Positions 6,879-15,339 are shown, counted from the stretch's first letter. The stretch is DNA of 33,354 nt from Candidatus Poriferisocius aerobius (GCA_028278955.1 JAPYOC010000174.1:1-33354), one strand, 5' to 3'. Made by a program: numbers and translations. Notes: a model not told the origin generated them from the letters alone.

Positions 6879-8594
6879 ATGACGGCGGACCGTTTGGGTG
6901 CTGATGGCCTGCGGGCCACCATGGAGTGGTTCCGCGACGCCCTTGCTCTGCACCGAGACGCCATCAACCAGCTAAACGTGTATCCCGTTCCCGACGGGGA
7001 CACCGGCACCAACATGGCGCTCACCCTAGAGACGGTGGTCGCGGAGACATCCGCCGCCGGGGACTCGATGAGCGAGGTGTGCGGCGCCATCAGCCACGGG
7101 TCGCTGATGGGGGCCCGGGGCAACTCCGGCGTCATCCTGTCGCAGATGCTGCGGGGTTTGGCCGAGGAGGTGGCCGCCGCCGGCCACGTCGATCCGCCGG
7201 TATTGGCCGACGCGCTGCGGCACGCCTCGACCGCGGCCGATGAGGCGGTGTCCACCCCGGTGGAGGGCACCATGCTGACCGTGGTGCGAGACGTGGCGAC
7301 CGCCGCCGCCGAGGCGGTCGATCAGGGGGTCGACCGCCTCATCTGTCTGGTGGAGGGATGCCAGCGGGCCGGCCGGGCGTCGCTGGACCGCACACCTGAG
7401 CTGCTGCCGCAGTTGGCCCGGGCCAACGTGGTGGACGCCGGGGGAGCGGGATTTCTGCTGTTGCTGGATGCGCTGGCCACTGCGATAGACGGCCGGCCGC
7501 TGCCCGATCCACTGCCCGTGGACCCCGCGGCGGGGGTGGGCGCGATGACCGGAGGCGCTGATGCCCCCGAAGGCCGGGCCGACGCCGCCGGCACCCGCTA
7601 TGAGGTGATGTTCTTCTTAGAGGCCGACGATGGCCGCATCGGAGGTTTCCGCTCGGCCTGGGAGGCCCTGGGCGACTCCATCGCGGTGGCAGGCGGCGAC
7701 GGGTTGTGGAGCTGCCACATTCACAGCAACGACATCGGCGGCAGCATCGAGGCGGGCATCGCCGCCGGGCGCCCCTTCGACATCCGGGTGACCGACTTGT
7801 TCGAGCAGGTGGAGCACGTCGAGTCGATGGCGGGCATCTCCAGCGCCGGGCCGGATCCCGGATCGGGGGGGAGGCCGCCGCCCCGGGCGGGGGCCGGCGA
7901 GATCGGCGGCGCCGTCACGACGGTGGTCGCCGATCCGGTCCGCACCGCCGTGGTGGCGGTCTCGGCGGGGTCCGGGGTGCGCCGCATTCTGGAGTCGCTC
8001 GGGGTTCGGGCGGTCATCGTCGGAGGCCAGACCGCCAATCCCTCCACGGAGCACCTCGTGCGGGCGGTCGAGCAGATCGATGCCGACGAGATCGTGCTCC
8101 TGCCCAACAACAAGAACATCGTGGCGGTGGCCGAGCGGGTGGGCGACTGCACTGATGCCATTGTGCGGGTGGTGCCCACTCGGGGGATTGCCGAAGGGCT
8201 GGCCGCTCTGATGGCCTACAACCCGTCGGCTGGCGCCGACCAGAACTCTGCAGCCATGGCCCAAGCCGCTGCCGGGGTGGTGACCGGGGAGGTGACCCGG
8301 GCGGCGCGCGACACCGACAGCGAGCTCGGGCCCATTGCCGCCGGCCAATGGCTGGGGCTGGATGTCCAGGGGTTGCGAGCGGTGGCCCAAAGCGCCGCTC
8401 AGGCTGCCATCGGGCTCTTGGACCAGCTCATCGCCGAGGGCCATGAGCTGGTTACGGTCATCTCCGGCGCCGATGCCACCGCCGCAGACGTCGAGGAGGT
8501 GGCTGCTTGGCTGGCCGAGCGCCATCCCGCCGTCGAGGTGGAGGTCCACGACGGCGGCCAGCCGCTCTATCCGTTCTATCTCGGAGTGGAATGA
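6879..8594 (+). CDS. fakA: DAK2-domain fatty acid kinase-like protein (FakA/YloV)
   Basis: This 571-residue protein has the three-part layout of FakA: an N-terminal DhaL/DAK2 kinase domain (about 1-200), a middle domain, and a C-terminal DegV-like or YloV-specific domain. The ATP/Mg site is seen in NVYPVPDGDTGTNM (residues 33-46), then SLMGARGNSGVILSQ near 75-89 and NVVDAGGAGF near 186-195. The C-terminal part carries VVAVSAGSGVRRILESLG and LLPNNKNI, typical of YloV. FakA phosphorylates fatty acids presented by FakB for phospholipid synthesis. No fakB lies in this window, although plsX and acpP do. The stop overlaps recG (ATGA), as in many Gram-positive genomes where this gene sits beside recG. 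Confidence 0.87.
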   Translation: MTADRLGADGLRATMEWFRDALALHRDAINQLNVYPVPDGDTGTNMALTLETVVAETSAAGDSMSEVCGAISHGSLMGARGNSGVILSQMLRGLAEEVAAAGHVDPPVLADALRHASTAADEAVSTPVEGTMLTVVRDVATAAAEAVDQGVDRLICLVEGCQRAGRASLDRTPELLPQLARANVVDAGGAGFLLLLDALATAIDGRPLPDPLPVDPAAGVGAMTGGADAPEGRADAAGTRYEVMFFLEADDGRIGGFRSAWEALGDSIAVAGGDGLWSCHIHSNDIGGSIEAGIAAGRPFDIRVTDLFEQVEHVESMAGISSAGPDPGSGGRPPPRAGAGEIGGAVTTVVADPVRTAVVAVSAGSGVRRILESLGVRAVIVGGQTANPSTEHLVRAVEQIDADEIVLLPNNKNIVAVAERVGDCTDAIVRVVPTRGIAEGLAALMAYNPSAGADQNSAAMAQAAAGVVTGEVTRAARDTDSELGPIAAGQWLGLDVQGLRAVAQSAAQAAIGLLDQLIAEGHELVTVISGADATAADVEEVAAWLAERHPAVEVEVHDGGQPLYPFYLGVE

Positions 8595-10762
8595 CCTCTT
8601 CGCCGGCGGTCGGTGCCGAGCGGGAAAGCGGTGATCGGCCTCCGCTCACGATGGCCGACTTCGAGGCCATGAAGGTCGGCGTGCTGAGCGGGGTGGGCCG
8701 CGCCAAAGCCGAGGCGCTGGCCGCCGTCGCGGTGGAATCAGTGCTGGACCTGTTGACCTACTACCCCCGCCGCTACATCGACCGCACCAATCAGGCCGCG
8801 ATCGGCGATCTTGAAGACGGTGTGGAGGCGATGGTGATGGCCCAGGTGGACAGCGTGTTCTCCAAGCGGCTCCCGGGGCGCCGCACGATGGTCAGGGTAG
8901 CGGTCAGCGATGACAGCGGCCGCTTGAGCCTGGTCTTCTTCAACCAGCCGTGGCGAGACCGCCAGCTCGCCGAAGGCCAGGAAGTGGTCGTCTTCGGGAA
9001 GCTGGACCGGTATCGGGGCCAGCATCAGATGACCAATCCCATCGTCGATCTGGTGGGCGACGAGACCGGGCGCATCGTGCCGGTGTACCCCCAGTCGGCA
9101 AAGGCCGGGCTCCAGACCCGGGAGATCAGGCGGTGGGTGGACGAGGCGCTGCGCCGTTCGCAGCCGCGGGGCATCAGCGATCCGGTGCCCGAGACCCTGC
9201 GGCAGCGCCACGGGTTGATCGGGCGCCACCGAGCACTCGACCGCATCCACCGGCCGACGACCCAGGATGACCGGTATTCGGCCAGAGATCGGCTGGTGTT
9301 CGACGAGCTGCTGCGGCTTCAGCTCAAGCTGATCATGCGCAAGCGAGCCGTTGAGCAGGCCGCGGTCGGGATCAGCCACGATGCAGGTGCAGAGCTGGTC
9401 GAGCGATTCACGGGCTCGCTGGGCTTTCCCCTGACCGGTGCCCAGCACCGGGTGATCGGCGAGGTGGTGGCCGACATGGCCCGCCCGGTTCCGATGCACC
9501 GCCTTCTTCAAGGAGATGTGGGGGCGGGCAAGACCGTGGTGGCGGTGGCGGCGATGCTCACCGCGGTGCAGGGCGGGCACCAAGCAGCGCTGATGGCGCC
9601 CACCGAGGTGCTGGCCACGCAGCATTTCCTGGGGATCCGCTCGCTGCTGGAAGGCCTGGTTGTGTCCACAGACGACTCGCTTTTGGGCGAGCGGCCCCTG
9701 CGGGTGGCGCTGTTGGCCAACCCAACCCCCGGGGCTGAGCGGTCCCGGATTCAGGAGTCGCTGGCCGACGGGGTAATCGACGTTGTGATCGGCACCCACG
9801 CCCTGATCCAAGAGGCGGTGGGCTTCTCCTCGCTGGGGGTGGTGGTGGTGGACGAGCAGCACCGGTTCGGGGTCGAGCAGCGGGCCGCCCTTCGGGCCAA
9901 GGGCTCTCAGGGCGCGTCTCCCGATGTGCTGGTGATGACCGCCACCCCCATCCCCCGAACCGCGGCTATGACCGTGTACGGCGATCTGGACGTGTCGGTA
10001 TTGGACGAGATGCCCCCGGGGCGAACTCCGATTGCCACCCGGTGGGCTCAAACGGCGGCCGAGGAGGCCGGGGTGTGGGAGCAGGTGCGCTCGGAAGTCG
10101 GGCGGGGCGGCCAGGCCTATGTGGTGTGTCCGCTGATCGAGGAGTCCGCCGGTGTCGACGCCCGCTCCGCCACCGAGATCTACGAGCGGCTTCGGGCCGG
10201 GGAGCTGTCCGGGCTTCGGGTTGGCCTGCTCCACGGCCGCCTCACCCCAGCGGAGAAGAGGTCGGCGATGGACCGGTTCCGAGTCGGGGAAATCGATGTG
10301 CTGGTGGCCACCACCGTGATCGAGGTGGGGGTGGACGTGCCCAACGCCGCCATCATGGTGGTGGTGGACGCCGACCGGTTCGGGATTGCGCAGCTCCACC
10401 AGCTGAGAGGCCGCGTGGGCCGGGGCGACCGGCCGGCCGCGTGCTGGCTCCTGGCCGCCGACGCGGTGGGGGTTGCCGCCGAGCGGCTTCGGGCATTGGA
10501 GGGCACCACTGACGGATTCGAGCTGGCCGAGGTCGATCTGGAGCTGCGGGGCGAGGGAACCATCTTGGGTGAGCGCCAGAAGGGCCGCAACGACTTGCAG
10601 CTGGCATCGCTGCGCCGGGACAAGGAGTGGGTGGTTTGGGCCCGCCGCGCCGCCGGGGAAATGCTGGACGACGACCCCGGCTTGCAGCGCCACGGCGAGC
10701 TGCGCTCCGAGGTGGAGCTGTTGCTGGTGGACGGCGATGCCGACTATCTGATGAAGAGCTGA
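8591..10762 (+). CDS. recG: ATP-dependent DNA helicase RecG
   Basis: RecG reverses stalled replication forks and processes branched DNA. From the ATG at 8591, which overlaps the fakA stop by 4 bases, the protein has 723 residues; a GGAG lies about 5 bases upstream. The wedge/OB domain spans roughly residues 20-250 (YYPRRYIDR near 57). The superfamily 2 motifs follow in order: Walker A GDVGAGKT at 308-315, DEQHRFGVEQR (the RecG form of DExH) near 420, TATPIPRT near 455, and QLRGRVGRG near 600, with the C-terminal TRG motif segment after it. The frame also opens earlier (8507), but that stretch overlaps fakA and is not RecG-like. Confidence 0.96.
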   Translation: MTSSPAVGAERESGDRPPLTMADFEAMKVGVLSGVGRAKAEALAAVAVESVLDLLTYYPRRYIDRTNQAAIGDLEDGVEAMVMAQVDSVFSKRLPGRRTMVRVAVSDDSGRLSLVFFNQPWRDRQLAEGQEVVVFGKLDRYRGQHQMTNPIVDLVGDETGRIVPVYPQSAKAGLQTREIRRWVDEALRRSQPRGISDPVPETLRQRHGLIGRHRALDRIHRPTTQDDRYSARDRLVFDELLRLQLKLIMRKRAVEQAAVGISHDAGAELVERFTGSLGFPLTGAQHRVIGEVVADMARPVPMHRLLQGDVGAGKTVVAVAAMLTAVQGGHQAALMAPTEVLATQHFLGIRSLLEGLVVSTDDSLLGERPLRVALLANPTPGAERSRIQESLADGVIDVVIGTHALIQEAVGFSSLGVVVVDEQHRFGVEQRAALRAKGSQGASPDVLVMTATPIPRTAAMTVYGDLDVSVLDEMPPGRTPIATRWAQTAAEEAGVWEQVRSEVGRGGQAYVVCPLIEESAGVDARSATEIYERLRAGELSGLRVGLLHGRLTPAEKRSAMDRFRVGEIDVLVATTVIEVGVDVPNAAIMVVVDADRFGIAQLHQLRGRVGRGDRPAACWLLAADAVGVAAERLRALEGTTDGFELAEVDLELRGEGTILGERQKGRNDLQLASLRRDKEWVVWARRAAGEMLDDDPGLQRHGELRSEVELLLVDGDADYLMKS

Positions 10763-10784
10763 CGCTCTGATGAAGAGCTGACGC
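10747..10784 (+). repeat. Perfect 19-bp tandem duplication across the recG stop
   Basis: The 19-base unit at 10747-10765 is repeated exactly at 10766-10784. The first copy contains the last recG codons and the TGA stop. The second fills most of the gap to rsmD. The unit is not a multiple of three, and because the stop is in the first copy, it does not change the RecG protein. Confidence 0.85.
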
Positions 10785-10788
10785 ACCG

Positions 10789-11313
10789 ATGACGCTTCGT
10801 ATCCTCGCGGGCGAGGCCCGGGGCCGACGCTTGAGCGCTCCGGGCGGCAGGGACGTGCGCCCCACCACGAGCAGGGTTCGAGAGGCGGTGTTCAATTCGC
10901 TGCACAGTCGGGGCTGGTTGCAAGGCGCCGACGTGCTCGACCTCTTCGCCGGCTCGGGGGCGTTGGGGTTGGAAGCTCTGTCGCGCGGAGCGGCGACGGC
11001 AACTTTCATGGAGTCGGCCCGACCTGCGCTGGCCGCTCTGCGGGCCAATATCGGCGCCACCGGGTTCGGTGACCGCTGTCGCGTGGTCCCCGGCGAGGTC
11101 ATGGGGGAGCTGGCCCGGCTGGGCGGGGACTTCGATGTGGCCCTGTGCGATCCTCCGTACGGGTTCGATGCTTGGGAGGATCTGCTGTGTCGGTTTCGCG
11201 CCGAGGTGGTGGTGGTCGAGTCCGATCATGCGGTGGAGCCCGGACCTGGTTGGGATGTCGTCAAACAGCAGCGCTACGCGGGTACCGTTGTGGTGATCGC
11301 CCATCGGCGATAG
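10789..11313 (+). CDS. rsmD: 16S rRNA (guanine(966)-N2)-methyltransferase
   Basis: RsmD methylates G966 of 16S rRNA during 30S assembly, using S-adenosylmethionine. The 174-residue protein opens with RILAGEARGRRL and RPTTSRVREAVFNSL, both typical of RsmD. The SAM-binding motif I is VLDLFAGSGALGLEAL near residues 49-64, and the catalytic DPPY motif is at 121-124. Length is slightly short (usual 180-200), with a trimmed C-terminal region. It sits between recG and coaD, its usual neighbour, on the same strand. Confidence 0.93.
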   Translation: MTLRILAGEARGRRLSAPGGRDVRPTTSRVREAVFNSLHSRGWLQGADVLDLFAGSGALGLEALSRGAATATFMESARPALAALRANIGATGFGDRCRVVPGEVMGELARLGGDFDVALCDPPYGFDAWEDLLCRFRAEVVVVESDHAVEPGPGWDVVKQQRYAGTVVVIAHRR

Positions 11314-11341
11314 CAGCGAGGTACCCCCAGGAGGCCCCTTC

Positions 11342-11821
11342 GTGACCCGTGTCCTGTTTCCCGGATCGTTCGATCCCATACATAACGGTCATGTGGAGAT
11401 CGTGGAGATTGCGGCGCGGCTGTTCGAGGAAGTGGTCGTGGCCGCGGTCCGCAATCCCCAGAAGACCCCCCTGTTCGAGTTGGAAGAGCGCAAGGCGATA
11501 CTGGAGGAGTGCTTCGCCCACCTGCCCAACGTGCGGACCACCATGTTCGCCAGCCTGGTGGTGGATCTGGCCACCAGCGAGGGCGTGGACTTCATCGTAA
11601 AGGGCCTGAGGGCGGTGTCCGACTTCGAGAACGAGCTTCAGATGGCGCAGATGAACCAAGCCGTGTCCGGGGTCCACACCCTGTTCATCCCCTCTGCGAG
11701 CAAGCACTCGTTCTTGGCCTCCAAGCTGATCCGCGAGCTGGCCCGTTTCGGCCGCCATATTGACCCCATGGTGCCCCCGCCGGTGGCCAAACGACTCGTC
11801 AAGAGGTATCGAGATGGCTAA
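11342..11821 (+). CDS. coaD: Phosphopantetheine adenylyltransferase
   Basis: CoaD makes dephospho-CoA from 4'-phosphopantetheine and ATP, the penultimate step of CoA synthesis. The 159-residue length is standard. FPGSFDPIHNGH at residues 6-17 contains the HxGH nucleotidyltransferase motif (14-17). FIVKGLRAVSDFENELQMAQMN is the conserved central segment, and KHSFLASKLIRELARFG replaces the usual ISSSLVREIA motif with slight variation. The start is GTG at 11342, with AGGAGG about 8 bases upstream. Its 3' end overlaps the next gene by 8 bases. Confidence 0.95.
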   Translation: MTRVLFPGSFDPIHNGHVEIVEIAARLFEEVVVAAVRNPQKTPLFELEERKAILEECFAHLPNVRTTMFASLVVDLATSEGVDFIVKGLRAVSDFENELQMAQMNQAVSGVHTLFIPSASKHSFLASKLIRELARFGRHIDPMVPPPVAKRLVKRYRDG

Positions 11822-12410
11822 CACCGACCCCAGCGCAACCAGAGCCCCTCAGCCGGCGGCGGGGACGTTTGTGGATCCGGAGTTCGACCTGCTCTTGCGC
11901 CGGGCCATCGAGATGGTGGACGCGGCCCGACCGATGCCGCTTTCAGCCTCCTCCATGATCAACAAGGAGGAGGTCCTGGATCTGCTTCAGAATTGCCTGA
12001 ACCGCCTTCCCGAGGAGATGCGGGCCGCCCGCTGGCTCCTAAAGGAGCGCGAGGACTTCTTGAAGAGAGTACACCGGGAGGGCGACGAGATCCTGGTGGC
12101 GGCCCGATCCCGGGCTGAGGCCATGGTGCAGCGCACCGAGGTGGTCAAGGCCGCTGAGCAGCGGGCCCGGCGCATGGTGGAAGAGGCCGAGGCCACCGCT
12201 CGCCGGTTGCGCTTGGAGACCGAGGACTATTGCGACACCAAGCTGGGGAGCTTCGAGAACGCCCTCGAGCGAATTCTGAACACCGTCAAGGAGGGCCGGA
12301 CCCGGCTCCAGGGTGACCCGCTGGCCGACCTGGTCCGGGCCTACAGCCCCGAGCCCGCTCCCGAGCCCGACGACGGCTTCTTCGACCAGGACACCGAGGC
12401 CCACCACTAG
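11814..12410 (+). CDS. sepIVA: DivIVA/SepIVA-like coiled-coil protein
   Basis: From the ATG at 11814 the protein has 198 residues. A short DivIVA-like N-terminal region (EFDLLLRRAIEMVDAARPMPLS, residues 20-40, split here by family rather than strict match) is followed by a long charged coiled coil, about residues 45-165, with many Ala, Glu and Arg. The C-terminal tail is acidic and Pro-rich. In mycobacteria the septal factor SepIVA lies immediately upstream of the yceD-like gene and rnc-mutM-smc, and this gene has exactly that position. SepIVA guides polar and septal envelope synthesis. The assignment rests on synteny and coiled-coil character; a generic ATP-synthase-b-like coiled coil is the main alternative. 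It overlaps coaD and ends 8 bases before yceD. Confidence 0.75.
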   Translation: MANTDPSATRAPQPAAGTFVDPEFDLLLRRAIEMVDAARPMPLSASSMINKEEVLDLLQNCLNRLPEEMRAARWLLKEREDFLKRVHREGDEILVAARSRAEAMVQRTEVVKAAEQRARRMVEEAEATARRLRLETEDYCDTKLGSFENALERILNTVKEGRTRLQGDPLADLVRAYSPEPAPEPDDGFFDQDTEAHH

Positions 12411-12418
12411 GAGGTGCC

Positions 12419-12916
12419 ATGTCGAACCCGCTGCTCGTGGCGGTGGCAGAGATGCTGCGCCGTCCCGGCTCCCATCGCGAGCTTTCGATTGAGGTGGATG
12501 TCGAGGGTCTGGCCACCTTTGATGCCGCCGTTCACGGGCCGGTCTGCCTCCGGCTCCATCTGGAGTCGGCTCTCGGTGGAGTGGAGGTAACCGGCTCGCT
12601 GTCGGCGGGATGGCGCGGTTCCTGCCGGAGGTGTCTGGCCCCCATTGAGCAGTCGGTGCAGGAGGACCTGCGGGAGGTGTTCAGCAGCGCCCCCTCAGGT
12701 GATGAGGTGTATCCGATCAAAGGCGGTGAGGCAGATTTGACCCCCATGGTCCGCGATTGCCTCGTTCTCGCCCTGCCCATCGCTCCGCTGTGCTCTGAGG
12801 ACTGCGCTGGGCCGGCCCCCGATGCCTACCCCATGAACCCGCTCGCGCCCCCCGCCGAAGATCGTCCCAAAGACCCTCGATGGGCTGCGTTAGACGCGCT
12901 GCGCACCGGCCAGTAA
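12419..12916 (+). CDS. yceD: YceD/DUF177 family protein (rRNA accumulation factor)
   Basis: This 165-residue protein is the YceD (DUF177) family member that nearly always precedes rpmF. In E. coli and plants it is linked to 23S rRNA processing or accumulation. Conserved cysteines are visible: the CRRCL motif near residues 77-81, preceded by the SAGWRGS strand, and the LPIAPLCSEDCAG motif near 120-132. These probably bind metal. The ATG at 12419 has an excellent AGGAGG 4 bases upstream. The next gene, rpmF, starts 89 bases after the stop. Confidence 0.9.
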   Translation: MSNPLLVAVAEMLRRPGSHRELSIEVDVEGLATFDAAVHGPVCLRLHLESALGGVEVTGSLSAGWRGSCRRCLAPIEQSVQEDLREVFSSAPSGDEVYPIKGGEADLTPMVRDCLVLALPIAPLCSEDCAGPAPDAYPMNPLAPPAEDRPKDPRWAALDALRTGQ

Positions 12917-13005
12917 ATTGTGACGTGCTGCGCCGCCACCCCAGCACTTGTTGGCCGCGGCCCATTCCACTCTCCCCCTCGGGGAGGCAGATCGAGGATC
13001 GTTCG

Positions 13006-13185
13006 ATGGCTGTACCCAAGAAGAAGACATCCAAAGCCAAGGGCCGCAGCCGTCGGGCCGCAGCCTGGCGAGTGTCGGTGCCGGCGCAGAGCACCTGCCC
13101 TCGTTGCGGATCGGCCAAACGGCCCCACCGGGTGTGCGGGGTGTGCGGCTGGTACGCGGGCCGAGACGCCATCGAAGTGGCCTGA
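13006..13185 (+). CDS. rpmF: 50S ribosomal protein L32
   Basis: This is a short ribosomal protein of the large subunit. From the ATG at 13006 it has 59 residues and starts MAVPKKKTSKAKGRSRRA, the classic L32 N-terminus. It has a four-cysteine zinc ribbon: C31, C34 (CPRCG) and C44, C47 (CGVCG), so it is the zinc-binding form of L32. A GAGGA sequence lies about 7 bases upstream. An ATG at 12880 opens the same frame earlier but adds 42 residues with no L32 similarity and overlaps yceD, so it was rejected as the start. Confidence 0.96.
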   Translation: MAVPKKKTSKAKGRSRRAAAWRVSVPAQSTCPRCGSAKRPHRVCGVCGWYAGRDAIEVA

Positions 13186-13217
13186 ACCCTCCCTCGCGGC
13201 CGTTTGGGGGGCGTAAG

Positions 13218-14213
13218 TTGGGGTCGCTTCCCGTCGCTGTGGACGCAATGGGGGGTGATGATGCTCCTCGGTCGGTGGTGGCCGGTGCCCGAATGGCGGC
13301 CGAGCGGGGCATTCCCGTCGTGCTGGTGGGGCGGCCCGAGCAGTTGTCTGGCGTCGGCGACTTCGAGGTGGTCTCGGCGTCGCAGGTGATCGCCATGGGG
13401 GCCGAGGCGGCTTCCAGTGTTCGCAAGATGAAGGACTCCTCGCTGGTCCGGGCCGCTGAAGCGGTTCGCGACGGTCGGGCCTCGGCCATGGTCAGCGCCG
13501 GCAACACCGGAGCGGCGATGACGGCATCTTTGCTCAGAATGGGCCGGATACGAGGAGTGTCCCGGCCGGCCATCGCCACCCCGATCATCGTTCCCGGTCG
13601 GGCCTGGCCCAACGTGATGCTGGACGCGGGGGCCAACACCGAGTGCAGCGCCGAATGGCTTGTGCAATTCGCCCAGATGGGCGCGGTGTACTGCCGCGAC
13701 CGCTGGGGGGTGCAAGAGCCCCGAGTCGGGCTCCTGTCCAACGGGGAGGAGGCCGGCAAGGGATCGCCTTTGGTCAAAGAGGCGTTCGAGCGGCTAGAGG
13801 ACCGGGCCTGGCAGACGAGGACCGGCGCGGTTTTCGCAGGCAATGTGGAAGGGCGGGACCTGCTGGCAGACCAGGTGGACGTGATCGTCACTGACGGGTT
13901 CACCGGGAACGTCGCCCTCAAGACGGCCGAGGGGGTGGCCAAGCAGCTGATCGGCGCGCTGGTGGAAGCGCTGGACTCCTCTGAAGAGGCCCAGCGGGGG
14001 GCCAAGCTGCTGGCCCCCGCCCTGGCGCCGCTGTACGACGAGTTCAACCCCGATTCGGTCGGGGGCGCCATCTTGCTGGGGGTGGACGGCGTGAGCATCA
14101 TCAGCCACGGCGCATCGTCGCCCCGGGCATTGGCCAACGCCATACAGGTGGCCTATGAACTGGCCGAACGCAACACGGTCGGATCGTTGCGCCGGATACT
14201 GTGCTCTGATTAG
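13218..14213 (+). CDS. plsX: Phosphate acyltransferase PlsX
   Basis: PlsX converts acyl-ACP to acyl-phosphate, feeding phospholipid synthesis. The conserved start VAVDAMGGDDAP lies at residues 6-17 if translation begins at the TTG at 13218, giving 331 residues, the normal length. MVSAGNTGAAM near residue 92 and GVDGVSIISHGAS near the C-terminus are family hallmarks. A G-rich run (13205-13211) about 6 bases upstream could serve as ribosome binding site. The next in-frame candidate, GTG at 13239, would cut into the first conserved strand. The frame is open further upstream through rpmF, but that part is not PlsX-like. The adjacent acpP supplies the acyl-carrier partner. Confidence 0.93.
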   Translation: MGSLPVAVDAMGGDDAPRSVVAGARMAAERGIPVVLVGRPEQLSGVGDFEVVSASQVIAMGAEAASSVRKMKDSSLVRAAEAVRDGRASAMVSAGNTGAAMTASLLRMGRIRGVSRPAIATPIIVPGRAWPNVMLDAGANTECSAEWLVQFAQMGAVYCRDRWGVQEPRVGLLSNGEEAGKGSPLVKEAFERLEDRAWQTRTGAVFAGNVEGRDLLADQVDVIVTDGFTGNVALKTAEGVAKQLIGALVEALDSSEEAQRGAKLLAPALAPLYDEFNPDSVGGAILLGVDGVSIISHGASSPRALANAIQVAYELAERNTVGSLRRILCSD

Positions 14214-14258
14214 CGATTCGCGGCGTCTTCGGTGGGGGGGAAGGGCGACAGGTTGGCT

Positions 14259-14264
14259 TATACT
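14259..14264 (+). promoter_or_regulatory. Candidate -10 box for acpP-rnc-mutM
   Basis: TATACT lies 37 bases before the acpP start, in the gap after plsX. It is the best match to a sigma-70 type -10 element in this gap. No -35 match was found 17 bases upstream. Confidence 0.45.
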
Positions 14265-14301
14265 CGTCGAGGCCGTGTTGTTGAGCTGCCCCGGAGATGA
14301 C

Positions 14302-14601
14302 GTGCCATCTGAAACCCATGTCGAGCAGAGTCCGCTGGATCGCGACGGGGTTCTGGCGCTGGTCACCGAGTGTTTGGCGGAAATCTTGGAGATACCGCCC
14401 GACCGGATCGCCGAGGGCCAGGCCTTTGCCGACGACCTCGACGCCGATTCTCTTGCCCTCATCGAGCTGGTGGAGGCGTTGGAAGAGGAACTGAGCGAGA
14501 GGACGGTCGGATTCAGCATTGACGACGAAGACCTGGAGGATCTCAAGACGGTGCGAGATGCCGTCGACTATGTCCACGGCCGGCTGAGCCGAAGCTCCTG
14601 A
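14302..14601 (+). CDS. acpP: Acyl carrier protein
   Basis: From the GTG at 14302, with GGAG about 5 bases upstream, the protein has 99 residues, somewhat longer than the usual 77-85. The phosphopantetheine attachment Ser is S50 in DLDADSLALIELVEALEEE, the standard ACP helix II motif. The protein is strongly acidic. It shuttles acyl chains in fatty acid synthesis and is the natural donor for the neighbouring PlsX. The extra length is about a dozen N-terminal residues. An ATG at 14155 opens the frame earlier, but it overlaps plsX and the added part is not ACP-like. The stop overlaps the apparent CTG start of rnc. Confidence 0.92.
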   Translation: MPSETHVEQSPLDRDGVLALVTECLAEILEIPPDRIAEGQAFADDLDADSLALIELVEALEEELSERTVGFSIDDEDLEDLKTVRDAVDYVHGRLSRSS

Positions 14602-15311
14602 CTGCCGACCCCGATCTCGCTGCGCTGGCCGATCGCCTCGGCTACCGCTTCACCCGCCCCAGCCTGCTGGTCGAGGCGCTGACCCATCGTTCTTGGTGCG
14701 CCGACCACGCCGGGGCGCCCTCCAACGAGCGGCTGGAGTTCTTGGGCGACTCCGTCTTGGCCCTCGTGGTGACCGACCACATCTACACCGCGTTTCCGGA
14801 GATGGCTGAGGGCCAGCTCGCCCCTTTGCGAGCTGAAGTGGTGCGGGCCGAGACGCTGGCTGATCTGGCCGGCGAGCTTCAGCTGGCGAAGGCCATCCGC
14901 CTTGGGCGGGGCGAGGAGGTCTCGGGAGGAAGGGAGAAGCCGTCGATTCTCTCTGACGCCATGGAGGCGGTGATCGGGGCGGTCTACCTAGATGCCCCTT
15001 GGGAGGTTCTGATCGATCTGGTCCGGGGGTGGCTGGCCGCGCCCATTGCCGCAGCTTCTCAAGGTCCCGGTTTCCGGGATTTCAAGACCAGATTGCAGGA
15101 GTACTGCGCCCGCTGCGGCTACGAGGCGCCCGAGTACCGGCTGTCTGAGAAGGGCCCCGACCACGCCAAGCGGTTCTCGGCCGTTGTGCGCATGAACGGC
15201 AAGGAGCGGGGCCGGGGCGGGGGCCGGTCCAAAAAGCAGGCCGAGCAGGCCGCCGCCGCCGCCGCCTGGCAGACCCTGGATCTCGAGGCGGTTGCCGCCG
15301 TCACCCCATGA
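14598..15311 (+). CDS. rnc: Ribonuclease III, apparently starting at CTG
   Basis: RNase III cuts double-stranded RNA in rRNA precursors. The catalytic domain carries ALTHRSW near residues 27-33, the signature NERLEFLGDSVL at 43-54, and SDAMEAVIGAVYLD with the second acidic pair. A dsRNA-binding domain (about 155-232) ends with SKKQAEQAAAAAAW. With the CTG at 14598 the protein has 237 residues and begins TADPDLAALADRLGYRF, a normal RNase III N-terminus. There is no ATG, GTG or TTG in frame before the TTG at 14742, which falls inside the catalytic signature. The CTG overlaps the acpP stop as CTGA, so translational coupling probably drives initiation. No strong ribosome binding site is visible. 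Confidence 0.9.
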   Translation: MTADPDLAALADRLGYRFTRPSLLVEALTHRSWCADHAGAPSNERLEFLGDSVLALVVTDHIYTAFPEMAEGQLAPLRAEVVRAETLADLAGELQLAKAIRLGRGEEVSGGREKPSILSDAMEAVIGAVYLDAPWEVLIDLVRGWLAAPIAAASQGPGFRDFKTRLQEYCARCGYEAPEYRLSEKGPDHAKRFSAVVRMNGKERGRGGGRSKKQAEQAAAAAAWQTLDLEAVAAVTP

Positions 15312-15339
15312 TCGAAGCAGCCCGACGAGGAGTCGTCCG

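Noticed and set aside
8738-10786. Long minus-strand frame opposite recG
   Set aside because: It is a shadow of recG with the typical His/Gln/Gly-rich antisense composition; RecG motifs on the plus strand are unambiguous.
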